In this document: positions 7,902 through 13,984 of the stretch, piece by piece
Position numbering within the stretch: the stretch's first letter is position 1
Layout of the letters: the number at the start of each line of letters is the position of its first letter
Origin: Nitrospira sp.
GTDB taxonomy: Bacteria; Nitrospirota; Nitrospiria; Nitrospirales; Nitrospiraceae
Assembly (NCBI GenBank): GCA_020697375.1
Contig: JAJFBJ010000074.1
Location: 1 to 15,440 of the forward strand
DNA: 15,440 bases
Reading direction: 5' to 3'
Program-made: the position numbers and the translations under genes
The notes under the pieces: model-generated
Database searches by the model: none
What the model was told of the DNA's origin: nothing
The model's input: only the letters and a program-made list of their open reading frames with translations

Positions 7902-9323
7902 GTGACACGACCATCAAATGATTTGATGCAGCTGAATGTTAAAAGAACTTCGTCCTGGATGATCACTGGTGGAATGCTGCCCGTTGTTCTGATGGGGGCA
8001 CTTCTGTCCCTATGGCCGTCCGAGGCCTCTGCGGTTTCCGTAAGGGATGCCCAGTCGGCTTTTGATAGGAAGCAGTATCAGGAATCCCTGGATTTGCTTG
8101 AGCAAATCATCAAAGAGAAGGGGTCTCATTCAGAAGCCAGGCGGCTCAGAATTCGATCATTGATCAATCTCAGCAAACCGAAGGACGCCTTGGTCGAGTA
8201 CGGCCGGCTGGAGAAGGAACTGAAGCGTGATGATCCGGCGCTTCTCAAAGAGGTGGCTTTGGGGTTCGTCTATGTTCTCGTGAAAGACATGCGGGAGCAA
8301 ATGCGCGGGGCGGCCTATACGGCGCTCAAGGACGTCGATTCTCCCGAAACGATTCCATTTCTAGAGGACGGCTTGAGCGATGGTTCCGGTCTTGTGCGCG
8401 CTCTGGTGGCGGAAGCATTGGGGAAACTTGAAGCCGGGCGACGCTCGCCGCGATTGCGCAATGCGCTGGAAGATCAAGCTGGTTTGGTGAAGGCCGCTGT
8501 TCTTAAAGTGCTGGGGAAAAGCGGCGATCGATCCGTGATCCCGCTTCTTGAACGGGCGTTCAAGGATGAACAGCCGGTCGTGCGACTGGCAGCGGCGGGA
8601 GCCTTGTACCGTACGGGGCAAACCGCCATGTGGGAATCGGTGCGTCAAGCTGCTTCGGCTCAGCATCCGGAAGAGCGGGCCACTGCATTACGCCTCCTCG
8701 GTGAATTGAAGGATCCGAGAGGGTTGCCGATTCTCCTGGAGGCGGCGACTCACACTCAGCCTTCCGTGCGAGGGGCAGCGGTCGCGGCCTTGGGAGATTT
8801 CGGAACTGTGCAAGGTATCTCTGTGCTGGAACATGCGCTTGAAGACAAAATTCCGGCGGTGAAGACATCGGCAGCCATTAGCCTGGGCGAATTGGGCTTG
8901 AAGGACTCTCTGCCTGCATTGAGAAACGCACTCACCGATCCCAATCCGGTGGTGAAAGCCGCCGTCGTTTCGGCGCTGTTGCGAGTCGGAGCGCCCTTCG
9001 AATCCGTCGCGGCAGAACTGTATGAATTGGCGCAGAATAATGATCCGGGAACCCGCTCCGCTACTGCAAAGGCGGTCGGGCGTGCGCATGGAGCCAGTAC
9101 GAGGGATGCCATCGAGTATCTTGCCGGAATGATCAAGGATCCAATACCCCGTCCACGCATAGCGGCGGCAAGGGCGCTCGGACATATCGGAGTGGTGGAG
9201 GCCCTGCCGATTCTTAAAGGCGCCTTGCATGATGAGGATGACGCAGTTCGTGCGACGGCGGGCGGGGCCATTGCCCGGATCATCGATCATCCGAAACGAT
9301 CGTTTAATCACGCGAAATCATAA
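7902..9323 (+). CDS. Exported TPR/HEAT-repeat protein
   Basis: This 473-residue protein starts at GTG 7902, six bases after the previous stop, with AAGGAAAGAG at 7881-7890. The in-frame ATGs at 7926 and 7959 are alternatives. A signal peptide runs to about residue 44 (SEASA). Residues 46-120 form two or three TPR-like helical pairs (DAQSAFDRKQYQESLDLLEQ). From about residue 125 to the end there are roughly ten HEAT or PBS-lyase-type repeats of 30-35 residues, with the recurring V-x-x-A-A-x-A-L-G pattern (for example VRGAAVAALGDFG). HEAT solenoids are protein-interaction scaffolds; in phycobilisome lyases they hold chromophore-protein substrates. In this operon a periplasmic scaffold or maturation factor for the copper proteins is the simplest reading. 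No catalytic motif is visible. Confidence 0.82.
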   Translation: MTRPSNDLMQLNVKRTSSWMITGGMLPVVLMGALLSLWPSEASAVSVRDAQSAFDRKQYQESLDLLEQIIKEKGSHSEARRLRIRSLINLSKPKDALVEYGRLEKELKRDDPALLKEVALGFVYVLVKDMREQMRGAAYTALKDVDSPETIPFLEDGLSDGSGLVRALVAEALGKLEAGRRSPRLRNALEDQAGLVKAAVLKVLGKSGDRSVIPLLERAFKDEQPVVRLAAAGALYRTGQTAMWESVRQAASAQHPEERATALRLLGELKDPRGLPILLEAATHTQPSVRGAAVAALGDFGTVQGISVLEHALEDKIPAVKTSAAISLGELGLKDSLPALRNALTDPNPVVKAAVVSALLRVGAPFESVAAELYELAQNNDPGTRSATAKAVGRAHGASTRDAIEYLAGMIKDPIPRPRIAAARALGHIGVVEALPILKGALHDEDDAVRATAGGAIARIIDHPKRSFNHAKS

Positions 9324-9345
9324 TGTCTTGCGTCTGGATTTCAAG

Positions 9346-9375
9346 TTGACAGTGCGAGTATGATTCCAGTATAGA
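9346..9375 (+). promoter_or_regulatory. Candidate sigma70 promoter for the third cupredoxin-like gene
   Basis: A perfect -35 TTGACA (9346-9351) is followed after 18 bases by TATAGA (9370-9375). Transcription would begin near 9382, giving a 5' leader of about 137 bases. It is one of the two best promoter matches in the window, together with the one at 159-187. Confidence 0.5.
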
Positions 9376-9431
9376 CAAAGGTTCAGGCGCTGGAACATGA
9401 GCTGACAGTGCCATAGCACGTGGATGTGATC

Positions 9432-9461
9432 AGAAGGAGGCAATGGTCATCGACTCCTTCT
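9432..9461 (+). promoter_or_regulatory. Leader hairpin containing an anti-Shine-Dalgarno arm
   Basis: AGAAGGAG (9432-9439) and CTCCTTCT (9454-9461) form a perfect 8-base-pair stem with a 14-base loop. Bases 9454-9459 of the 3' arm (CTCCTT) can instead pair with AAGGAG in the real Shine-Dalgarno at 9505-9511. The two pairings are mutually exclusive, which would suit translational control. No known riboswitch class is recognised. Confidence 0.35.
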
Positions 9462-9504
9462 TATTGAGTAGTGATGGAATAGTTGCTCGGTTAATGTTCA
9501 TTAC

Positions 9505-9511
9505 AAGGAGG
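9505..9511 (+). promoter_or_regulatory. Shine-Dalgarno site for the third cupredoxin-like gene
   Basis: AAGGAGG lies 7 bases before the ATG at 9519 and fixes the start directly ahead of a textbook signal peptide. It can be masked by CTCCTT at 9454-9459. Confidence 0.85.
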
Positions 9512-9518
9512 CAGTAAC

Positions 9519-10316
9519 ATGAAGAAGGGTGCGATGAAAGTAGTATTCGGCGTTGCGGCCGCAGCATTCCTGGCTGCGCCCCTCACCTCGTTCGCCGGAG
9601 GCGCGATCGCCGGGAAAGTCACGTATGCCGGGAAGCCGGAGCAGAAGGAGTTTCTCTTCTCCAAATTCCCAAATCCGAAGTTCTGTCCCAAGATCCCGAA
9701 CAAGAGCTTGGTGGATGGCGATAAACGTATATTGAAGACCATCGAAGTGGGCAAGGATGGCGGCTTGAAAAACGCCGTCGTCGCTGTCGTTGGCGTCGAA
9801 GACAAGGCTTTTATAGACGGCTTTAAGGGCACGGAAGTCATCGCGGAGTTCTGTGAGTTTCTGCCGTTCTCGGGCGTGGTGGTGAATACAAAGAACTTCC
9901 ATGTCGAGAATCATGATGCTGATCCGGATGATCCCAAGTCCACACAGGGCGTGCTCCACAATCCGCACAGCTTTACGGTAAAGGGCTCCACCTCGGCCAC
10001 TGGTTTCAACATTGGTCTGGCCAAGAAGGGCGATAAGCTGGATAAGCCGGTGCAGTTCCGCGGTGGCGCGGAAAAGCTAGGCTATTACCGGCTGCAGTGC
10101 GATCAGCACGAGTTCATGCAGTCCTTCTTCCTCCCTGTCTCGAATCCGCATTATGCAGTTGTGAAGGAAGATGGCTCGTTCGAACTTCAAGGGGTTCCTG
10201 CCGGTAAGCACAAGGTTGTGGTCTGGCATCCGTTTGTCGGAAAAGGCAAGTTGAACGAATTTGAAGTTGAAGTCGCAGAAGGCGGATCGGCCAATTTGAA
10301 GGCTGAGCTCAAGTAA
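9519..10316 (+). CDS. Exported cupredoxin-like protein with carboxypeptidase-regulatory-like domain (divergent third paralogue)
   Basis: This 265-residue protein has a clean Sec signal peptide, MKKGAMKVVFGVAAAAFLAA followed by PLTSFA, cleaved near residue 26. It keeps the family plan of the two tandem paralogues at 5384-7249: F-P-N-P-x-F-C (C56), an E-F-C-E-F-L-P segment (C112), LQCDQHEFM (C194, H197, M200), a following N-P-H-Y-A-V turn and the VPAGKHKVVVWHPFVGKG strand. The motif NMDPVMHD is replaced by a His/Asp-rich stretch (H128, H132, H147, H150), so the fourth ligand is uncertain. It is Lys-rich, unlike the tandem pair. It is likely a small soluble periplasmic copper protein or electron carrier. 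It stands alone between its own promoter and a strong terminator with a good ribosome site, which suggests abundant expression. Confidence 0.85.
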   Translation: MKKGAMKVVFGVAAAAFLAAPLTSFAGGAIAGKVTYAGKPEQKEFLFSKFPNPKFCPKIPNKSLVDGDKRILKTIEVGKDGGLKNAVVAVVGVEDKAFIDGFKGTEVIAEFCEFLPFSGVVVNTKNFHVENHDADPDDPKSTQGVLHNPHSFTVKGSTSATGFNIGLAKKGDKLDKPVQFRGGAEKLGYYRLQCDQHEFMQSFFLPVSNPHYAVVKEDGSFELQGVPAGKHKVVVWHPFVGKGKLNEFEVEVAEGGSANLKAELK

Positions 10317-10349
10317 CTTCATGTATATGGCGGGTTGTCCCGCCCGACG

Positions 10350-10382
10350 AAGGGCAGTGGTTCGAGACGGACCACTGCCCTT
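10350..10382 (+). terminator. Rho-independent terminator of the third cupredoxin-like gene
   Basis: AAGGGCAGTGGT (10350-10361) and ACCACTGCCCTT (10371-10382) form a perfect 12-base-pair stem with a 9-base loop, followed by TGTATTTGTTG. The stem starts 33 bases after the stop codon. Confidence 0.85.
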
Positions 10383-10530
10383 TGTATTTGTTGTCCATGT
10401 CATGCTGTCCCGCCCATGTTTTTTTACTTCTTTTCTGATATCCCGATTACTTGGTCAGGCAACTATGAACCTATCTCCGGGAGCCTGTGCGAGTTGGTTG
10501 GACGATAGTCCTTCCTATGGGTTGCTCGCC

Positions 10531-10560
10531 TTGCGTTTCTGTTTCTGAACTGAGTAAGAT
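10531..10560 (+). promoter_or_regulatory. Weak candidate promoter for the methyltransferase-oxidase operon
   Basis: TTGCGT (10531-10536) and TAAGAT (10555-10560) are 18 bases apart and lie about 38 bases before the GTG at 10598. Both hexamers are partial matches. A promoter is expected here because a terminator lies upstream and the following genes are close-packed. Confidence 0.28.
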
Positions 10561-10597
10561 GCAAAAAATTCACAACAAATTGTCGAAATGGTGATGT

Positions 10598-11587
10598 GTG
10601 CCGCGCGAATTGTCGCTCGCCGAAGTCTTCCAGCTGGGCTACTACTGGGAGACCAAAATTCTTCTGACCGCAGTGAAATTGGATGTATTTTCAAGTCTTG
10701 ACGGGCGAGGCCGGACAGTCGCCGAAGCCGCCGAAAAAATCGGCGCCGACGCGCCCGCATTGGAACTTCTTCTCAATGCGCTGGTCGCCATCAGGCTTTT
10801 GACGAAAACGGGCGGTCTCTATGCCAATACGCCGGTAGCAGCGACTCACCTAGTCCGGCATGGGCCGCAATACGTCGGACATTTGCTGCTGTTGCACGAT
10901 GCGGAATGGAAGAATTGGGAAAAGCTGGAAGATTCCATCAAAACGGGCCGATCTCACGTCACGCAGCATGTCTTTGAAACCGATCCGTCGCTCGCGGCGA
11001 ATGTGTTGTCGGTGTTGCATCGGATCGGGCAACAGAGCGGACCTGAGCTCGCGAAGCGGCTTGCGCTGGGTGAGGCGCGAACGATGCTTGATCTCGGGGC
11101 GGGAGCGGGGACGAATGCCATCGCCTTCTGCCGGGTGTATCCGAATCTCTCCGCCACGGTGTTCGATCTGGCGACCACCCTGCCATTGACAGAGCGTACG
11201 GTGAAGGAAGCCGGTCTTGAAGCTCGGATTGCCTTGAAAGCCGGTGACTTTAATCGCGACCCCTTGGGTGGTCCCTATGACGTGGTCTTGATGTCGGACA
11301 TCCTGCATTATCAAAACCTGTCGACGAATGCCGCGCTGGTTAAAAAAATCCACTGTCACTTGAATCCCGGTGGCCGCTTGATCATCAAGGATCGTTTTCT
11401 GGACCCGTCCGGCACAAGTCCGGCCTGGACGGCTGCCTTTGCCGTTCATATTCTGGTCAATACGGAACAGGGCGCCTGTTATCGCACCGCCGAAGCGATG
11501 CAGTGGATGCAGGACGGGGGCTACGGCTCCGTTGAAGAAATCGAACGCACGGCCGTGGTTCAAGGTGTCAAGCCGATGGTCTGTTAG
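10598..11587 (+). CDS. SAM-dependent O-methyltransferase-like protein
   Basis: This 329-residue protein starts at GTG 10598, since an in-frame stop lies just upstream at 10592. The Shine-Dalgarno is weak. Residues 5-85 form a winged-helix dimerisation domain of the small-molecule O-methyltransferase type (VFQLGYYWETKILLTAVKL, then a helix-turn-helix ending in LLTKTGGLYANTP). The Rossmann domain carries the SAM motif LDLGAGAGTN (164-173), the acidic GDF motif and PYDVVLMSDILHYQ with H237 at the position of the catalytic histidine. The Asp that usually follows that histidine is Tyr. Length matches the plant-type/BchU-like O- and C-methyltransferases. The substrate is unknown. As first gene of an operon ending in a terminal oxidase, it could modify a quinone, tetrapyrrole or cofactor, but this is inference. 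Confidence 0.82.
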   Translation: MPRELSLAEVFQLGYYWETKILLTAVKLDVFSSLDGRGRTVAEAAEKIGADAPALELLLNALVAIRLLTKTGGLYANTPVAATHLVRHGPQYVGHLLLLHDAEWKNWEKLEDSIKTGRSHVTQHVFETDPSLAANVLSVLHRIGQQSGPELAKRLALGEARTMLDLGAGAGTNAIAFCRVYPNLSATVFDLATTLPLTERTVKEAGLEARIALKAGDFNRDPLGGPYDVVLMSDILHYQNLSTNAALVKKIHCHLNPGGRLIIKDRFLDPSGTSPAWTAAFAVHILVNTEQGACYRTAEAMQWMQDGGYGSVEEIERTAVVQGVKPMVC

Positions 11588-11601
11588 GAAATGGAAATAT
11601 T

Positions 11602-12318
11602 ATGTTTGAATTGCTTCGGCAGCCTGGTTTCTTTGGAACCCATGCGACTGTGGGGGCCGATCTCAGCCAATTGATGGCCGCCTTGTTTACGGGACTCTTC
11701 ATCATCGGATGGTTTCAGGCGAAGCGGCATCGCGGGCACGGGCATCACTGGCTGATGCTGGGCGGCATGGTTGCGATGGTGGGATTTTTTACCGCCTATT
11801 ATTTGTTTCGGCAGCTGGGTGTGCTGGCGTTTGAGGGGAAGGAAGGGTTCGGCGGCTCGCAGGCGTTGTACGATTACGTCTTTATCCCAGTGCTGACAAT
11901 CCATATCCTCCTCGTGATCATCGGACTGGTAATGGCCGTCTACATGATCGTGCTGGGATTTCGCTCGCAGCAATTTATCAACGGTGCGCGGGTACTGAGT
12001 GAGACCCTGCTGCAGACCTCATGGAAAAAGGTCACTCTAATTTTTGCGGGCCTGACCACCGTCGTTCTTCTGTTATTCGGATCGCGGGTAATGTCCGCGG
12101 GATTTTCCATGCGAAAGCTGGAGGTCTACATCGCGTTTCTCATGTTGGTGGCGATTGTCTTTGTGGTTGAAATGGGGATTCAGCGGATCTGGCCCGACGG
12201 CGGGAGACGGCATCGCGCGCTCGGCCGCTTTACGATGGTCGTCTATTGCATCTTGTTTCTAACCGGAAGTGTTACCTACGCAATGTTGTACATCCTATAC
12301 CCCGGCAAAATCGGCTAG
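11602..12318 (+). CDS. DUF420/CtaM-like membrane protein (oxidase assembly family)
   Basis: This 238-residue membrane protein has about six helices (near residues 20-39, 48-70, 92-119, 144-163, 173-195, 209-231). The pattern GTHATVGADLSQLMAA, a His cluster before helix 2 (H43-H49), IH at 100-101, and the C-terminal RHRALGR before a helix ending TGSVTYAMLY are characteristic of the DUF420 family. CtaM, a member of that family in Firmicutes, is needed to mature haem-copper oxidase. DUF420 proteins are usually shorter; this copy appears to have extra helices, with an inserted middle segment (about 121-170). The position 14 bases after the methyltransferase, in the operon that ends with the bd-like oxidase, supports an oxidase assembly or haem/copper delivery role. 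Confidence 0.72.
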   Translation: MFELLRQPGFFGTHATVGADLSQLMAALFTGLFIIGWFQAKRHRGHGHHWLMLGGMVAMVGFFTAYYLFRQLGVLAFEGKEGFGGSQALYDYVFIPVLTIHILLVIIGLVMAVYMIVLGFRSQQFINGARVLSETLLQTSWKKVTLIFAGLTTVVLLLFGSRVMSAGFSMRKLEVYIAFLMLVAIVFVVEMGIQRIWPDGGRRHRALGRFTMVVYCILFLTGSVTYAMLYILYPGKIG

Positions 12319-12352
12319 GGGATGAACGGTGCCGGAGAGGCTGGGGAGAGAC

Positions 12353-12853
12353 ATGCTGGTATGCGGCTGTGGAAGATGGATGCACACCGAAGGGGTCGAG
12401 GAGTGCATTTCGAATGACGGCGCAGCGACGTGGTTCATCCGCTCGGAATGTCGAGGTTGTCACCGGTTGATCGGCGTCGAAGTGCCGGTCGGACAAGTCG
12501 GCGGCATCGTCGATCGGCTGATTTGGAGCGACGATGCCAAACACCGGATGGACCGCTTGCCGCCCTATGCAGGGCCGTTCATGAGAGAGCTCGTGGAAGG
12601 TTTTGCCAGGAATCGGCAACAGCGGGTGATTACCTATGACATGATCGAACAGGCAAAAACCGGCGATGTGGTGTCCTGGGACCCTGACGCGGAGCGCCGC
12701 CTCGCCAATGTTCCGGCGCCGGTTCGCGCCATGGCGCGTATCGAACTGGAACGGACGGCGGTGGATCGCGGTCAGCATTGTGTGACCGTGGCCTTGATGG
12801 AAGAGATCAAGGCGCGCTACTTCGGTATGGCGGCGCAGAGGGATGACGCGTGA
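12353..12853 (+). CDS. Zinc-ribbon protein with tandem PCP_red domains
   Basis: This protein has 166 residues from ATG 12353, which has GGGGAG at 12343-12348. An in-frame GTG at 12329 with AGGGG 7 bases upstream is an equally possible start, giving 174 residues. There is no signal peptide. Residues 4-36 form a zinc ribbon: CGC (C4, C6) and CRGC (C33, C36). Two tandem copies of the PCP_red helical domain follow, W58-K102 and W109-K153. They align without gaps over 45 residues with 13 identities, each starting W-x-x-DA and ending T-x5-E-x2-K. PCP_red is named from light-independent protochlorophyllide reductase subunits but also occurs in non-photosynthetic bacteria as a stand-alone domain. This is probably a cytoplasmic accessory protein for tetrapyrrole, Fe-S or oxidase maturation; the role is not established. 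Confidence 0.72.
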   Translation: MLVCGCGRWMHTEGVEECISNDGAATWFIRSECRGCHRLIGVEVPVGQVGGIVDRLIWSDDAKHRMDRLPPYAGPFMRELVEGFARNRQQRVITYDMIEQAKTGDVVSWDPDAERRLANVPAPVRAMARIELERTAVDRGQHCVTVALMEEIKARYFGMAAQRDDA

Positions 12854-12898
12854 GCGCCGCCTCTTACCTCTAAGTTCTTACTCCAACGGAATACAAGC

Positions 12899-13984
12899 TT
12901 GTTACATCGACTGGCATTACGAGTTCTGCCGAGTTTGACGTTAGCCGTCACGGAGGATTCCGTTCGCAAGCGAAAGCGTCTGGTCATGTTCGTGCCAGGA
13001 CTGGTGGCCTTCGCTGTCTACCGGGCGGCACAACAGGGGTTTTCGCTGGCGGAACCGATAATCTTACTTCTGCTGAGCGGAATCGTATCGATGGTGACGT
13101 CGGCTTGCGCCTATCGCGTCGGGCGCGCGTTGCGGTTCCGGCGGCTGGTAGCGGCGGATGGGGCACAGCGCATCGGTTGGATACTGATGTGGATCGGATT
13201 TGTGTACGGTATTCAACTGTCGCTTCTAGTGCTTGCGCTGCTGTGGCTAGTGGGGTACGACTACGCCCTGCATCCAGATGGACCGGCAATGATGGCAATC
13301 ATTATTCCCTGCACGGCGGTCGCGCGTGATGCCTTTGAGATCGGACACATCCGGTGGCTTCAGCAGAGCGGACGTCCCTTTCTCACTTTTCCTGACGGCG
13401 CGGGTTTACGCGCCCTACTCAAACGGCTCGACGCGACAGCGCTGAGCTGGATCGCCATGGGGGCGGTTGGATGCGCGAGCCTTTCGGGTGTCATGGCCGC
13501 GGCTGTGAGCGGAGATGCGGCCGTGCTGGCGCAAGGTGCCATTGCGACGATCGCCGCCGGAACCATCGGCCTGCTGGCATTTTTCGCCGGGCAAGCGGGT
13601 GGAGAAGCTTGGATGCCAAGGGTAGCCGCGACGAGTTGGAGAGAGTTGATGAAGTTTTGGTGGTGGCCGGGGCTCGCCTTTGCCGCGACCTATTATCTTG
13701 TTGTGCTGGGGGGGTGCCTCTATGTATTGAAACAGCCGCTCGGTTCAGTCGGATTATTCGCCGGGATCGCGGCGCTGGTCGGTGGTTTGATGTCGCTGTA
13801 CTGTTATTACCTGGGTTCTCGCCGTGATGCTGAAAACCGGCAGGAGGGAGGAGTGCCCAGCGCTCTGTTGCGCTGCCCGTTTGTCATGGGCATTTTGGGT
13901 AAATCCCGTGAAACGATTTCTACCGCGGCATTGAATGGATCTGCGGCTGTTTATGAGGAGAACAGTCAGAGAGTTTCACCATGA
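12899..13984 (+). CDS. Unrecognised eight-helix membrane protein upstream of the bd-like oxidase
   Basis: The gene encodes up to 361 residues. The TTG at 12899 is the first possible start after the upstream stop; no clear Shine-Dalgarno is seen, and ATG 12986 (residue 30) just before the first helix is an alternative. About eight transmembrane segments are visible (near 26-44, 52-75, 91-119, 127-143, 182-203, 209-232, 253-276, 282-305), with a cytosolic-looking loop RDAFEIGHIRWLQQ (143-156) and a basic, polar C-terminal tail. I do not recognise the family. The stop codon overlaps the next ATG in ATGA (13981-13984), so it is translationally coupled to the oxidase subunit. That makes it a likely structural or assembly partner, possibly in place of a CydB-type subunit, though no CydB motif is visible. 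Confidence 0.72.
   Translation: MLHRLALRVLPSLTLAVTEDSVRKRKRLVMFVPGLVAFAVYRAAQQGFSLAEPIILLLLSGIVSMVTSACAYRVGRALRFRRLVAADGAQRIGWILMWIGFVYGIQLSLLVLALLWLVGYDYALHPDGPAMMAIIIPCTAVARDAFEIGHIRWLQQSGRPFLTFPDGAGLRALLKRLDATALSWIAMGAVGCASLSGVMAAAVSGDAAVLAQGAIATIAAGTIGLLAFFAGQAGGEAWMPRVAATSWRELMKFWWWPGLAFAATYYLVVLGGCLYVLKQPLGSVGLFAGIAALVGGLMSLYCYYLGSRRDAENRQEGGVPSALLRCPFVMGILGKSRETISTAALNGSAAVYEENSQRVSP

Larger units (their letters stand above)
9324..9518. other. Intergenic region and long leader before the third cupredoxin-like gene
   Basis: This 195-base gap holds a candidate sigma70 promoter (9346-9375), a 9-base direct repeat TGACAGTGC (9347-9355 and 9403-9411), a small hairpin at 9381-9396 (GTTCAG/CTGGAAC with one bulge), an 8-base-pair hairpin at 9432-9461, and a 24-codon open frame (9443-9517) that stops one base before the next gene's ATG. 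No strong terminator for the HEAT gene is seen. Confidence 0.55.
10317..10597. other. Intergenic region with terminator; otherwise no gene seen
   Basis: These 281 bases hold the terminator at 10350-10382, a T-rich stretch near 10418-10440, small hairpins such as GGAC-GATA-GTCC (10499-10510), and a weak promoter candidate (10531-10560). A 75-codon open frame across the terminator has no ribosome site and no protein-like features. I see no known structured RNA. Confidence 0.6.

Noticed and set aside
9283..9305. Possible terminator at the end of the HEAT gene (CGATC...GATCG then TTTAAT)
   Set aside because: The stem is only five base pairs, AT-rich, lies inside the coding region and is followed by too few T residues.
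9443..9517. A 24-codon leader peptide as a real gene
   Set aside because: Its GGAGG is only two bases from the ATG, too close for efficient initiation, and the peptide has no recognisable features. It is kept only as part of the leader-structure finding.
10321..10548. A 75-codon open frame on the + strand between 10321 and 10548
   Set aside because: It runs through the strong terminator stem, has no ribosome site, and its translation is not protein-like.
10440..10560. Structured RNA or riboswitch upstream of the methyltransferase
   Set aside because: Only short local hairpins are visible (CTCC-GGAG, GGAC-GATA-GTCC), and no core motif of a known class was recognised.
12449..12463. CRGCH, a C-x2-C-H haem c motif, in the PCP_red protein
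   Set aside because: The protein has no signal peptide, and the two cysteines pair naturally with the upstream CGC as a zinc ribbon, so covalent haem is unlikely.
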